The notes under the pieces: model-generated | The model's database searches: none | What the model was told of the DNA's origin: nothing | Seen by the model: only the letters and a program-made list of their open reading frames with translations | NCBI GenBank assembly: GCA_023105745.1 | Contig: JALGQZ010000007.1 | Span: 3,889,592-3,953,591 of the forward strand | Origin: Austropuccinia psidii | Taxonomy: Eukaryota; Basidiomycota; Pucciniomycetes; Pucciniales; Sphaerophragmiaceae | Reading direction: 5' to 3' | Length of the DNA: 64,000 nt | Position numbers and translations under genes: made by a program | Part shown: positions 48,167 through 61,699 of the stretch, in pieces | Numbering within the stretch: position 1 is the stretch's first letter | Layout of the letters: each line of letters starts with the position of its first letter

Positions 48167-49667
48167 TTTTGTTTATTTTTCTTTTTTACATTCTTATATT
48201 TTGAGTTTGATTTTTTTATAATTTCTTTTCCTCTTTTTTTTAAAAAAAAATTGAAGTTCCTTCATTTTTAGTCTTATCCATTTTATTGGATTTTTTTGAG
48301 TTTTCTTTATTCTTTTTTCATTCCATTGTTTTTAAATTTCAATTTTAATTTTTTTGTAAATTCAAATTTATTTTTTTTTGAATTTGATTTTTTTTTGCTG
48401 TTTAAACACTCCCAATTAACAAAAAAGCACTAATTTGGAGTGTGTATACTTCAAAAAAATAATTCAACTTTGAAAAAACAAAAAAATCAAACAAATCTGA
48501 ATTTAAAAAAAACAGATTCAAAACCAAAAAATCACAAAAAATATTTTCAAAAAAATACTAAAATGAACAAAACATTTAATGAAATTAAAGATGAAAAAAT
48601 TCCAAAAAAATTAATAAAAATCAAGACAAGATTTATCAAACTTAAGATTAAAAAGTTCAAAGGAAAAATTTCAAAAATTTCAAAGAAATAAAAATTAAAA
48701 GTAAAAGATAAAGAAAATTGAGATTGTAGAAATTCCAAATGAAAAAATTGGAAAAAAAATGAAATTCACAAAGAAATTACTAAAAATGACTCAGAGTGAA
48801 GAAAAATTGACAAAAAAAATGAAAACAATAATTAAAAAGAGCCAGAAATTCAAAAAGGGAAAAAAAGAAGAGAATTGTAATTTCAAAAATTGAGGGAAAA
48901 TAGTGAAAAAAACCCACACAAATTAAAATAATCAATATTATTTCAATAATATCTATTAAATATGGAAATCCTGTCAAAAAAAATCAGATATAAAACAATT
49001 AATTATTGGAATTAAGATGATATAAATTACAAACAGCTTCAAAATATTGTAGAAGCATAAGCAATAATGTTTTTTAGACATTAGTACATATATCAAAAGC
49101 CATTGGTTTTTATTCAATAAATACCTGAGGATTAAAATATATTGAGTTTGAAATTGGCTTCTAATTTGACAGTAATATCCCAAAAGAATTATGAGATTTT
49201 TAGAAAAGCTGAAAGGCCAAACATAATAATATTTTCAAGAAGATTCAAAATTTGATAAAAAATCTTTCTTTGAAATATTTCAATCAATTTTATGTGTCAG
49301 TCATTTGAGTTAATAACCTTGAAGATAATCTTAGTGCTTTCTCTATTCAGGAATTTATAATAATAGTAAATTGGGAAATAATTGCTTATCTAACTTGTGT
49401 CAAGCTTGAATCAAACCTGGCAAGTAAATGTGGGTTGGACAAAGGTTTGGGCCAAATTTTAATGAAGGTGAAAGCAGGTTTCATTCAAAGCTCCAAGGGA
49501 ACAAAAAACCACCACAAAAAGGTCCATAAGGGCAAATTTCTAATATGATCAATTGTGCAGGAATAATCATTCTCAAAGATGACAGGACCTTTAACCACTT
49601 ACCCTTTTATTTAAGAATTTCTAACGAAACCCAAAGGATGATATTATACTCTTTGACTCAGATATCC
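48167..49667. other. AT-rich low-complexity stretch without recognisable gene
   Basis: 48167-48420 is T-rich and 48430-48960 A-rich, giving lysine/asparagine-rich frames (for example 48440-48691) that reflect composition only. From 49200 to 49667 the sequence is more complex, but I recognise nothing in it. Confidence 0.5.
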
Positions 49668-51806
49668 TGTGAGCTTATGAGGTATGTATGACATACCCAT
49701 AAGGCCACAAATAAACTTATACACAGTTGATTTAGTCTTTAACAGACTTATCAATTGGGTTCATAGTAAAAAATAACAAAAAAATGTATAGCTTTGTTTG
49801 GATAAACAAAGTTATAATTATTATTTCATTTTCAGATTCTACAGCAAGAATAACCTAGGGCAGACCCAGAGGGTGTTATACCAAAAAATGATTATTTCTT
49901 ATGTTATTAGAACATTTAGGAATCTCACGGTAAAAGCACAATTTTATCAAATTTTTTTAAAATTGTTCAAGTTAAGCTTAAATAAGCTTAAAAAGTTGCA
50001 TAAGGTTTATGCAAACTTACCAAAATTTTAGTTAGAATTGAGGTATTGTGTATATTTACTGAATTGGCTAAGGATTTTCCATACTGAATTTAAATACTGC
50101 ATGAGCTCAATTTAAAAGGGTTTAAGGCCCTAGTATGGCTTGAAATAAATAAAAGGGAAAAAATCATGCAGAAAGGTGGGACAAAGGAAACAGACCAAAC
50201 AGAGCTGGGGTACCCGGCTTTTGGATCTGAAAGGATTCAATTAAGGTTTTCCACCTGTATTGGAGGATTTTCAACCTTATTTAAACTTTAAGATTAGAAT
50301 TTGATCCAACTTTAAAGTTTAAACTGGTTTTAACCAAATTTGGACAGGAATTTCAAGCTGCCAAAGGGTAACTCCCAATATGCAAGCTTGAAATAAAGAT
50401 TTTAAGAGCTTTCAAAGCTTACATAAGCTTAAAAATGTGAAGATAAAAGCATTAAAACCTTATCAAAAGTTAAGGTTTGGTGTGTATTGTTATTTTACGT
50501 TGAAAAATAGCAATAACTTCAAAAATTCATTAAAGATTCAATTCTTAATGGATATGCTTGGAACTCTCACACAGATTACAAATTGATGTGGAATGTGTAT
50601 AAATTAAATGTTAGGTATCTTCTATATACAGGATTTATTGGGAATTAGCCAGGGACATTAATCTTTTGATTCCACTTAAAGAAAGATAAGATCTCTTTAA
50701 AAAATAATTAAAAATTGAGTTTAGAAGATTTTTTCTTGAAACTATATTCTCAAGTTGTTCATGTGAAGACATTTAATTTAAATAAACTGAATTTATATTA
50801 AATCTTAGAATAATTAATCCAAAAGAGGATTAAAGTTACTTGGAGTTAGGAATAACACTGGTAATTCTAAATTGGAATTAAAGATAAGTTACCTTAAGTT
50901 AAGAACCTTATTTTTAGCATGGTTTTTCAGTTTTGACCTGAGAATGCCCTCTATATCCATTATTAATCATGAGGGCTTCTTTTCAGGCATAAAAGAGCCT
51001 TCACATTAATGATTTTTTCAATAAACAATCAATCATTCCAATTATATTAGACATTTAAACAGGTCAAGTCTTATTAAATGTAAAATCATATGATTAAAGT
51101 AAATCTTAAGTTATTTCATTCTTTATCAATTTTAAATTAAAGAATTGAAATCATAGAATTCAGATTATTGTTGTAATCACAAATAATACTTTTTATTATA
51201 TGAAGTTATTATCTTAAATATCTTTTAAAATCCACAAATTCCTCTTAAAAAAACTTTAACCATATTTTTCATCATGAAAACTTGTTTTATCTTTTAAAAT
51301 GTTGATTTTTGACATGTTTTTAGCTTATAATGATTATTAAATATAATAACTGTTGTTGTTTGACTTGTTGTATTAATTAAATCTTATAAGTAATTTTTCT
51401 CTAAAGCTCTATATTTTTTTATATAGAATTTTATATAAGAATTACCTATGCAAAGTGTGTGTGATAATTTATTTTGTAAGTAATGTTTATATAATTTGTA
51501 AGTGGATAAATATTATTATTTTCCATGTGTAATTTTCTGATTAATAGATTTACACTACTTATTGTTAGAATTGTCTGTGACTATAACAATAATTGAATAA
51601 TTATAATTTATTATAATTATTGAATTTTTTTATTATTAAATTATTTAATAATAATTCAATTTATTTTATATATATATAATTATTTTTTAATAATTATATA
51701 AATTTGGGGTTATAATATTCAATTACATTATATTTTCTACTGAGGAAAGTCATAGTACTCTTGATATTTGCTACTATCATCCAGAGTTTCATAGAAAAAA
51801 CCTACA
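49668..51806 (+). repeat. 5' LTR of element C2
   Basis: The repeat starts TGTGAGCTTATGAGG and ends AAAACCTACA, about 2.14 kb. It aligns with the C LTRs and the solo copy at 9707-11886, with more substitutions. The 3' LTR is beyond the window. Confidence 0.85.
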
Positions 51807-52353
51807 TTTGGGGGCCTGGACATGATTTTAACCAAAATTTGGGGAATAAATCATATTCTAGACATTAGTTTACTGTTTTTTGACATGAAATTTCCATATT
51901 TATCTTAATATTGGCTTTTATGGGACTTATGGCTTATAAATAATCTTTATAATATTAATAAAGATATTTTTCTTAAGAATACTATTTGAAAAAATATACT
52001 ATTTAGTGATTTGGAATAAATTCCTATTGTCTAAATAGTGGATTTTTCACATCCCAGACTGGAAATTTATTCTTTGAGTTATTCTAGTATAAAGTGAACA
52101 ATAAGACAATTTGGATGAATAACTAATTAATTGCATAATCATATTTTATTTGAAGGAAATAAAAAATAAAATAAAATAACTTAAAAGTTAAAAATCTTTA
52201 CTTAAAATTTTTTTGTTTATTCTTTAGAAATATTTCTTTATTTTTGACATATTTTTCCCCAAATTACAGCAAAACAACATTATCCAATAAGCTGGGTAAA
52301 TATGTGATTTTGTATTCTTCAATAAAATAACTTATTTTTCCTGTTTTATATAG
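51807..52353 (+). other. Leader of C2 with primer-binding site and conserved motif
   Basis: TGGGGGCCTGGAC at 51809 is the primer site. The conserved leader motif (TTTTTCACATCCCAGACT, then TTCTTTGAGT) is at about 52040-52078. The segment ends TTTATATAG at 52353, the position of the acceptor proposed in C. Confidence 0.55.
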
Positions 52354-54597
52354 TTTCACCCATCAGAGAAAGCTCATCTGACTCTAGTACCTCAGAGTCA
52401 AGTATTGAATATTAAACCAGCCCAGCACCAAGGGGTTTAATTACCAAAGAACCCTTTGGAGAACCATCAGGTGAATTAAGTACATTTATTAGTCTGATTT
52501 AACTTAAATTGATTTCAAATGAATCCTTCTAGAAGTGGAAGCAATTACTCCATCCGATCAAATGGATCTGGACCAGAAGATTCAAGTAAGAAATCAAAAA
52601 GACATGAATGTCAGCCCAGAGGAGACGCACAAATGAAAGATGCCAGAACTTTCACCAGAACCTTTGACACTATTATTGAGAGTCCAGATCCTTAAATAAC
52701 TGCTATTACTGTTTTCAGAACCAAACCACTTCCAACAGGTAACAATAGAGATATACAAGTTTCATTACAAGAACTGTTTTATGGCAGAAAAGAATCAGGA
52801 GTGGAAACTTCTTCCAAGTATTTGGATAGGCACAGTGAGCTCTCATCTTCAACTGAAGAAATTAATGGGACCAGGAAAGACAGAGGGTCTTCTGAGGGGT
52901 TGGAAACCCATGTATTACAAAGGAAAAGTCTAACAGATAAAAGCTTGGTTGAAAAAACAAAGAATTTTGTCAGAGAACAAGAAGAAGAAGTTTTCCCAAG
53001 GAAGAAAACAGCCCAGTGAAAGCTCCTCAAGCCTCCACAAGCAAGAGTCCGCTTCAACAAGTGCCAAAAAAGGAGAAGAAAGCCCCAAAGAGCAATCATA
53101 AGGGAATGAAAAAGTCCATGTGGAACAAGCCTTACCCGCAGAATTACAGAATTCCAAAGAGAGAAAATACAGCCATGGACAATGTGTTTTGTATGGAAAG
53201 AACTCTGATGAAATTCAAAAATAAGGAGGATTGAATAATGAACCAAAAATTCACACATAAATAGACCTTGTAAAGCTTGTAACTCACTTTGAAGCTTGTA
53301 ATAAAGAGATTTCCGAAAAATTTAACAAATTTTACTATATCCAATAAAAGCTGGGTAGAGAAAGTTTACAAGCAAAAGAGACAAAAAAGACTAATATTAG
53401 TCTAGAAAATGTAAATAAAGACAATATGTTGTCTTTGACACATATTTGTGAGAGAATTGAGTCCAAGATCACCTTACTCAATCAACCAGATGATAACTCT
53501 ATTTCTTTTATCACTAAGCAGTTAAAAGAACTGAGAATACAAGTTCAAACCTTGGAAAATTCAACTGGTCACAATGCAGCTCTTTTCCAAAAAAAATTGG
53601 AAAAAAGTGGTAAAGCAAGAATTGAATTGAAAGAAGATATTAAATTAAGTATAAAGAACATATCACTGAAAAATGAACTGCCAAGGCAGTCCACACCAAT
53701 TCTTGACAGAAATGTGTTTAACTTGAATAATGAATTACATCATACAGTTTCAAGAAATGCAGAATTGGAAACTGACTGTAATTTCAAGGAAATTCTTAGA
53801 CTAGAGGAATGGATGAACTTCAGTGGTTAATCAGAATATAATTATATGGAATTTATGAAGACAATCAATATGCTTAAAGAAGAATTTAACATACCAGATG
53901 AATACATAAGTGCCAGATTACACTCATTATTTACCAAAACAGCAAAGAAATAGTATTATAAAATGGGACAAGACCATGGTAGCTACTCCTGGCCTTGGTG
54001 GAACAAACAAATGATTCCTGGAGATTTAAAATGGAAAATTATTTTGAAGAAGCCATTTTTAATATTGAGAGGGACAGGCCCGTGTCCTGATTTTTTAAAC
54101 AGAAAGACAGACTAACTGCCCTTCATCCTTACATGTCTGAAATAATGGTACATAAAACAACATTAAGAAAGTGCGGTGTTGACCTTGAGAATGGTATAAG
54201 AAGCAGATTTATTGAGCCTTGCTCTACAGAAGATAATATCAATGCCATGGAAGAGATCCTACAAGAACAAAAATTAGTAGAAACTGGTTTAAGCCCCAAA
54301 TAGACAATAGGTCTGGTGGGAAACCAATTTCAAAACCAAATTAGCCACAAGACAAAGCTTCTTTTGAAATTTAATAAATGTGGAAGTACATCTCATTTGA
54401 CTAATAATTGTCCAAAAAGGACAAGTATCAATGAGATAGAAATTGAAGAAGCTTAAGACACAAAGAAAACAGATGATGTATCCTTACATGAAAGTGATTC
54501 TTAACCTCCTAAAAAAGAAGAACTGCCACATCAATTTAGTATAGAAAACATTAATGTATCCTTTGAAGTCACAGAAGTGAATACTCACTTACCATGG
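52354..54597 (+). pseudogene. Broken gag and overprinted ORF of element C2
   Basis: The upstream exon (52354-52470) and a 62-nt intron (52471-52532, GTGAAT to TTCTAG) match C exactly in length. Gag starts at ATG 52519 inside that intron. Gag is broken by stops (about 52693, 53828, 53951 and others) and small indels. The capsid and a damaged zinc knuckle (about 54375-54415) are still visible. In the +1 frame, 53016-53234 reads EAPQASTSK-like, then NKPYPQNYRIPKRE and AMDNVFCMERTLMKFK, so the second frame was conserved before decay. The sequence is cut at 54597 by element E, in the protease-linker region. Confidence 0.8.
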
Positions 54598-55481
54598 TGT
54601 GGTATTCCATACCATTAGTATCAGTTTCAAGCTTACCAATAAAACAAAAAACATTATAATAAAACAAATTACGCAAAACATATTTGCACATTACAACTAC
54701 AGACTTCAAACAGGAATATACAATACACAGCCTCAAGATCTTATCAAAACAGTATAGTATCAAAGGATTTATCCACATTATTGCATCATCAATAACAAAT
54801 TATGCAAGTGAAAGGAGTTAATCTAAATAAAGCTATATGAAGATGCACCACAGCATCAGAGCTGTATTTTCCCCACCTTGACTCAATTGAAATAACAAAT
54901 AACTCAGGGCTATGCATAAAATTACAATATATTTTCCAAGAACAAATTTTTTCTTAGTAATAATAACACACATAAAACTTGATAGAAATGATGCAATCTC
55001 CATATGAAATGATACAATACTAAAATAAAACCACCAGCATAATTCTCTCAGAACATACGTAAAAAACAGAAACAAAAATACTTTCCCCACCTTCAAGAAA
55101 ACATCACCAGCCATATTATCTCAATGATCTCACATGACTATGGAAAAAAGAAAATCTCACCAGACAAATTATCCCAAAGACATCACATAATTTTGATAAG
55201 AAACAGAAACACCAGTATCATTTCTCATATATATCATATGACTAGAAGAAAGCTCAATTGTCAGGGGCTGTATTTTCTCCACTTTCTTGGCAAATAGAAA
55301 ATCTCACCAGCCAAATTATCTCAAAAACATCACATGATTTTGATAAGAAAAGCACCACCAGCATAATTCTCTCAGCAAACATGTTGCTACACCAAAACTA
55401 CACATGTCACCAGCTAAAACCTTTCAACTATAATTTTTTCTAAGTACCCTGTTTTTAGAAGCTCCATGGAGGCCCAAAAGC

Positions 55482-55489
55482 TATAAATA
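55482..55489 (+). promoter_or_regulatory. TATA-like box in LTR E
   Basis: TATAAATA followed by GAGGTCCTCTCTCCCTC, the same promoter style as family B. The tandem repeats begin about 120 bp downstream and would be in the transcript. Confidence 0.55.
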
Positions 55490-55604
55490 GAGGTCCTCTC
55501 TCCCTCATTTTTCCCATCATCATGGAACAAGTTCCCACTATCCAGGATCACAACCATCCCTGAACTAGCAGGATATATAGAGTAGTAGTAGTTTTTTAGT
55601 AGTA

Positions 55605-55815
55605 AAAGCTCAGTAGCTTAGTATTGTTGAAGAATAGTAGTATTAACGTAGAAAAAGCTCAGTAGCCTTGCTCAGTAGCTTAGTATTGTTGAAGAATAGT
55701 AGTATAAATGTAGTAAAAGCTCAGTAGCCTTGCTCAGTAGCTTAGTATTTTTCAAATAATAGTAGTATAACCCTAGTGAAAGCTTAGTAGCCTTGCTCAG
55801 AATCTTAGGATTATT
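55605..55815 (+). repeat. 62-bp tandem repeats in LTR E
   Basis: A unit containing CTCAGTAGCTTAGTATTGTT and AGAATAGTAGTAT recurs with period 62 (unit starts near 55611, 55673 and 55735) and degrades in the last copy. It is built from a simpler CAGTAGC/TAGTAGT core. Confidence 0.75.
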
Positions 55816-56307
55816 AAAAGAAAATTAGTAGTGATATAAACTCAGTATTAAAAAATAAAATCCAGTAGTCTTATTATTAGTATTAATATAAAAATCATTA
55901 TAATCAACATACAAGAAAAAAATAAAATAAAATGAAGTATTCTTATTAGTCTTATGAAAATAACAGAAAACCAAAGAAAATATATTATAATTACCTTTAT
56001 TAAAACCAAAAAATATTAGTCTTTATTTTATTAGAAATTTTAGTTTTAAGTCAGAATTTTACCATAGTGTTATTGATAGGTCTGATTTAGATACTGCTGA
56101 TAATTATTCTCTATCTGTTAAAGCCACAAATATGATTTAATTATATGATTCTCTGTAGGATGACTATTCATTATTATTTAAAGGGGCAGCTAATACACCT
56201 TAGCACCTATGATTATTGGACAATTCTTAAATTCAAAACAGACTCACCAATAATTTCCCCCTCAAGCTACTACCTTATTTTATCCCACACCAAAAGGAAT
56301 TCCCACA

Positions 56308-56915
56308 TCTGGTGTCCCAACAGTGGCCAACAGCTTCAACCATCAATAATCTGTCAATTATCAAAAAATAAACATTCAAATTCAATCCATAAAACCCCTT
56401 TTATCAATCAAAAGATTTCTTTTCAAAAGTCTATCAAGTCAATCTGGAATCAGAAAAACCACAAAATTCTAAATCATTGTCATCATCAAGTTCTTTCACA
56501 AAATTGTTTCATTATTATTATCCAAAAAGAGGAGAAACACCACCTGGAGAAGAATCACCTATAGATTATAGTATACCAGTTGATACACCAGAACCAAGAA
56601 AAAAGATCAAAAGATAGTTACAGATTATTTTCAAAAATTACTCAAGGAACTATTCAAAATTAAAAAGAAAAGTAAACAACAGAAAATCAACAAAGAAGAT
56701 ATCAATATGGATTCAGAATCATGACCAAAGATACCACATAATCCTGATGAATCCAAAGAAGAAATTATAAATGAAGATACCATGCAAAGGCAAGAAGATA
56801 TTTCTGATGTTGTAAGACTTCATAAAAGGATTTTGAAATGCAAGAAGAGCTAATTGAACTCCTTAAAAAAGAAGGCAAAAGAAAATAGTCAAGCTTTACC
56901 ACAGAAAATAGCCCA
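56308..56915 (+). other. Leader of element E with primer-binding site
   Basis: TGGTGTCCCAACAGTGG (from 56310) lies two nt after the LTR and is the likely primer site; it differs from that of B and C. The rest, to the Gag start, has no open frame consistent with a gene. A broken 5' part of gag is possible. Confidence 0.55.
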
Positions 56916-59275
56916 ATGAAAGAAACTACAAGCATGCCAAGAATCTTTATACAAGAAGGGTCACCATCACCATTTTCAAGGCCCATGGCCTCATCAACAC
57001 CATTCACTTCACAAAGACCAAATACCCTACCAAAGAGGGTTAATATCTATGCACATGATTCAAACCCATTTCAACAGGAAATCCCAAGAAATAATAAACC
57101 AATTGTCATGATTAGACCAAAGGATTATAATTTATGGGCTTATGGAAAGGAGGTGGAAAGATTTATTAAGAGAGTGGAAATTGAAGGAGCAAGTGGAAGG
57201 TATATAGAAAGACAAATATCCTTTTGGACTAAATATCAAGATATCAGTTACCATATTGAAGGAATGCCTGGATATGAAACTGGGGATTGGGAGCAATTAA
57301 AATTGGATATGAAGAGAAGCTGGGGAACAGTATCACCTGAAGAAAGATATAAGCTGTCCTCAATTACTCAGATATTCACAAAGATACAACAAGAAGGATG
57401 AATTAGAAATATGACACAATATACAAGGCTCATTGGTGAATATGAATCCATTATTAATTATCTCAAGAGGTATCAACATATACAAGGGGATATCAATCAC
57501 AATCAAGAAGTTTTGGCTTGTCTTTCCTCAAGTGTTCAAGAATCTATTTACAAAGACATGATAAAAGATAAGGCAATGGTGCAAGCTTTGGATGGTGGTT
57601 ATATTATTCCAAGATTGGAAATCTTAAAGTTATATATTGAACAAAATTTAGAAGCCAAATTTTTAGTTCAACAGAAGGAATTTTCACAAGCAAAGTCACA
57701 AGAGAAGAAAGTTAGGTTTGAAGAGGAAAGCTGGGAAGAAGTCTTGAAGCAAATGGAAGAGCTTACCCAAAAAATTCAAAATCCTCAGCCACAAGAGCAT
57801 CAATCAAAGGATACTGGGAAGGAATCAGTTAAGAAAGTATTGAATCAGCTCAAAAGCCTTTCAGAAGTAGTTGAATCTCCAAAGAAAACACAAGCACACA
57901 ATAATAAATATCAGAAACTTACACAAAACTCACAGCCATTCAGGCCAAGATATCCTTTACCACCCATATCTTCAAGTTATCAACCATATGTGCCAGCTCA
58001 AATAGCTCCAAGACAGCTACTGAAGTGTTATTACTTCTTAGAAGAAGGACATTCTGAAATAAGATGTAATAATCTCACAGAAGGCCTGGAGAAAAGAATT
58101 GTCTTGAAGCGTGGAGGAACATATCTTTTTCCAAATTTTCAAAGAGTACCCACAGAAGGCCCTACATCTGCAAGGGATTTGGTTAAACAGTTTGCTAAAG
58201 AACAGGAGGATTTTACAAAGAAAATGATGGAGAAAACAAATTCACCCCCAAATAAGCAAGAAAAAACAGTAATTGAGGAAAGAAAAGGTGAGAAGGCAGA
58301 ATCTATAGCTCAAATAGAAGAATGGGGAAACTTGAAACCTCCTCAAATATCACCAGCAAATGAAAATATTCAAATAAATGTTGGGCTTAGACAGACAAGG
58401 AAAAGATCTGCAAGACAGGAAAGTCAAAGTCAAACCCAGAAAGAGGATAAAAATGAAACACACAAACCCTTTAAAAAGAAGATACCAGGTTCCTACCATG
58501 AGGAAGATGAGGAAGAAGAAGAAATAAGAGTTCTAATTCCAGCAAAATACAATAAAACACAAGAAGGAAAGGAAGTAGATAATGATTATATTGAAATCAT
58601 TTCCAAGGAAAAGAATAAGGAGGTACTTAGACAGGATTCACAAAAGATGGAATTAAAGAACAAGGTAAAATCTACAGCCAATACCCCAAAGCTAATAATT
58701 GAACATGTGATGAAGAAAATACTTGAACAAAAGATAAATCTTACTCTTGAAGAAATATTATCAATTTCACCAACATTTATTGACAAATGACAAAATTTAA
58801 CCACCCAGGGAAAAGAGGTGATAAAATCAGTCAATAAATCAAATATTCAAGAAAGACTACTTTCAGCAAAGCTAAGGGACTATGATACACCAAGATTACA
58901 TTATGCATGCCCACTTGGATTTGTGGAAGTATTTATTGGAAGAGAAGAATATCCTACAATGGCATTGGTGGATACTGGATCAGAAATTAACATAATACAA
59001 GAGGAAATTGCAATTAAAGCCTCACTTACAAGTAGAAAGCTCAATATTAATCTCAGAGGAATTGGTGGACATACAACATCTTTGGTTGGACTCTCAGAAT
59101 CTACACAAATTACTATGATAACAGGATAATAAAAAGAAATTCATTTATTCATAGCAAAAGGAGCTGTACACACCATACTTCAAAGCCCATTTTTAGCAGA
59201 TAATAATATTAAGTTGGAATTTTTACACAAGCAAGGTGAAATATTTAGTTATCCAGAGAAAGATGGACATTGATT
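56916..59275 (+). pseudogene. gag-protease gene of element E, broken by stops
   Basis: One frame spans 56916-59129 with a TGA near 57400 and another near 58788, then a double stop at 59127; homologous sequence seems to continue to about 59275. The N-terminal part looks like a Gag capsid (SFWTKYQDISYHIEGMPG, YETGDWEQLK). A Lys/Gln-rich part follows, with a single-cysteine-pair remnant (CYYF, GHSEIRC) of a zinc knuckle near 58026. The C-terminal part is a retropepsin (ALVDTGSEINII near 58965; IGGHTTSLVG). I associate this Gag/protease style with basidiomycete Gypsy-type elements from general knowledge. The three stops argue it is dead. Confidence 0.75.
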
Positions 59276-59728
59276 ATGCTTACAAATATGTAACCCTGAA
59301 GCTATGGGCTGACAAATTTCTCCACCCAGTGGTATGGAGCTTTGTGCATCTTCAGAGATTGGAAAATGGTCAGTACATAAAGAAGAATAATCCAAAAGAA
59401 AAGAAACAGACAAAACAGAAATTCAATCTTCAACAATAGTGAAGACAATATTTCTTGTACCAAACAAAATACCCTTCTCAGCTATTTTAGATGCAAAAAA
59501 TGACTTGAATTTTATAACTCAGGAAATAGCCCTGAAATCAGAATTAAACATCAGCCCTTACACATAACAAACAACAGATAGCTCTTTGAAGTCAACTGGT
59601 CAAATTAAAAATCTTGAAGTCACTTTTGAAAGTGAAAAAAAACCTACCCGGACTTCTTAGTATTTGAAAATTTTAATTAGATAATAATTGAAGAAAAGTC
59701 CAGCATATTATCTTCATCTAAAGAAAGT
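59276..59728 (+). other. Decayed stretch between protease and next frame of E
   Basis: No clean frame. Short pieces (SLKSTGQIKNLEVTFE near 59585) look like protease or linker sequence with frame changes. Confidence 0.35.
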
Positions 59729-60864
59729 ATGCTGGCTGTAACTCATATCAAATCTAAAGGAAAGGAGATGGAAGATAGTGAAGCAATGGAAAAAATCAAA
59801 GAGGAACTAAAGAAGATGAGAAGCAATTTGGACATAGCCATAGAAGACCCAGAGAAATGGCTAGCACTTGAGTTAAGTGGTATGCATAAAGAAGAAAAAA
59901 GAGAAAGCCCACAGAAGAAATTTAAAATGGATCTGAATCCACCTGAAGCAAATTCCTTAGGAATTGCAGAAGCTTATCTCAATTTCTTTCAGGAGGAAAC
60001 TGGGTACATTAGTGATACTGAAAAAGATTTACTAAGTGAAGAACCAAAAGACAACATAATCAATCCATTGGCAAAAAGAAAATTTGAGGAATTAGAAAAT
60101 AAAAGTGCGATAATTACTGAGAACAAAATGAATCAAGTTTGCAATAGAGATATTGAAAAAAGGATTCAACAAAGAATGGAAATAGTGCCAGAAGGAAAAT
60201 TGGTAGAATCAGAAGATGACGTGAAGTTATATCAACAAAATAATGGAGATTTTGAAGATAAATAAAAGAAAGGAAGAATATTTGAAGACCTAGAGGAAGG
60301 AGAGTTATCAGAAAATACACAAAGGCTAGCTGGAATTAGGATTATAGAAGAATTTAATGATGCCTATGATCAAATATTCTGCTTTTTAAGCTCAACTTAT
60401 TTATTTAATCAAAATCAAAGAATTAAATCTGGCTTATAAATTGACTCCCAGAATCAAAATGGCATACAGGAAGACATACCAGAATATGAAGGAGAGGAAG
60501 ATTATGTAATACTTCCAATGATAACATTTGAAGAATTGGATGATTATGAGCTAGATTAACCAATAATTCAAACCAAATATTATTCAGAACTACCTGGATC
60601 CAGTATTACAAATGTTGATTTTTTGGAATTACTAGCCACTATTGGAATCAAAGGAAATTTACAGAATCCTTACTGGAAGAAGCCTTATGGATATTATAAA
60701 TTGACAATACAAGGACTGTATCACAAAATGTTATGGGCTCAAGAAGACTTGAATATAGATGGTTTGGGAATTTTGGGAGGAACCCTTTGCTGGTGTGATA
60801 TTGGGTACATGTTTCTTCATGAAGTAGATTGTTTTGTTTCAGAATGGAAAGGAAATACACAAAG
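59729..60864 (+). pseudogene. Unrecognised reading frame of element E, broken
   Basis: 59729-60265 and 60623-60864 are in the same frame, separated by stops at about 60263, 60438 and 60557. The first part is acidic and Glu/Lys-rich, the last compact (NPYWKKPYGYYKL, GILGGTLCWCDIGYMF). I do not recognise a domain; no reverse transcriptase motif is present. The frame is cut at 60864 by the small LTR element and resumes after 63534, where EYFSIIPEVIQFQSPIN is readable up to a stop at 63705. Confidence 0.55.
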
Positions 60865-61453
60865 TGTGAGCCTGCAAGCATGTAAACCTTTACTTGCTAT
60901 ACAGACCCCAATCACTTTCTTTGAAAATTTCGTCTTATTTTCTTTTATTATTTTGTATAAATTTCAAATACTTAAATTCATTATATTATGATATGAATTT
61001 AATCTTGTTGCTATGACTAATTCCTAAATATGTCATAGTATAAAGTTCCCACTATGTCATCAATATTGTTGTTATATCTGCTCATGTTGCTATAACAGAT
61101 CTTTCCTCATTTGAACAAAAGTTATTTCATATTATTTTGAATTTGAATTTGTAATTACAATACTTAAAGAGGATTAATTCTCTTTGAATTAATCCTCAGA
61201 GCTCTTAACCAAATATATTTTTACAATTAAAATTACTTACATTTTATTTTAGAAATATTAGCTCTCTCACCTTTAAAGTGATTAAAGTCACTCTTACCAT
61301 TTATAATACTGTTGAAGCCTAAATTCCAACAGTACATCATTATAAATCAAGTGACGCGTCTATTACTTCAAATAATAGTATTCCACTCTCAATTAGTTTA
61401 TTAAAATTCCTAATACTTTAGTCTGGCAGCCACGAAAGAGGCTCCAGCTAGAA
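60865..61453 (+). repeat. Left direct repeat (LTR) of the small element
   Basis: Starts TGTGAGCCTGCAAGC. It matches 62941-63529 with about ten substitutions, but its last three bases read GAA where the right copy has ACA, so its inner edge is altered. Confidence 0.85.
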
Positions 61454-61699
61454 TTTAATATATTAAAATTTATATTAGATTTAATTGATTAATTAATTAG
61501 ATGTTGGAATACCTAATTAATAATATATAGTTTTCTATAACAGACTCTTCTGTCAAAAATCAAGAATCAACGCTTAATTCTGATTTTTATTTTTATTTTC
61601 TATAGTACTATAAGATAAATCTTTAATCTATAGAATCATTATCTCAACATCTCATTGGAGCCATCAGTACCATCCTCCAACACCAACAATCAAGTTTCG
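61454..61699 (+). other. 5' untranslated part of the small element
   Basis: AT-rich, with no primer-binding site that I can recognise immediately after the repeat. Confidence 0.5.

Larger units (their letters stand above)
54598..56307 (+). repeat. 5' LTR of element E
   Basis: It begins TGTGGTATTCC inside C2, where the match to C breaks off, and ends TTCCCACA before a primer-site-like TGGTGTCCCAACAG. TGTGG and CCACA form the short terminal inverted repeat typical of LTRs. Length is about 1.71 kb. A TATAAATA box lies at 55482-55489, with pyrimidine-rich sequence after it, and 62-bp tandem repeats follow. The 3' LTR is outside the window, so the call rests on the edges. Confidence 0.75.

Noticed and set aside
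48440..48691. 83-codon lysine-rich ORF
   Set aside because: The reading is what A-rich low-complexity DNA gives by chance.
56145..56564. 139-codon ORF at the LTR E/leader junction
   Set aside because: It crosses the LTR edge and primer-binding site and shows no recognisable domain.
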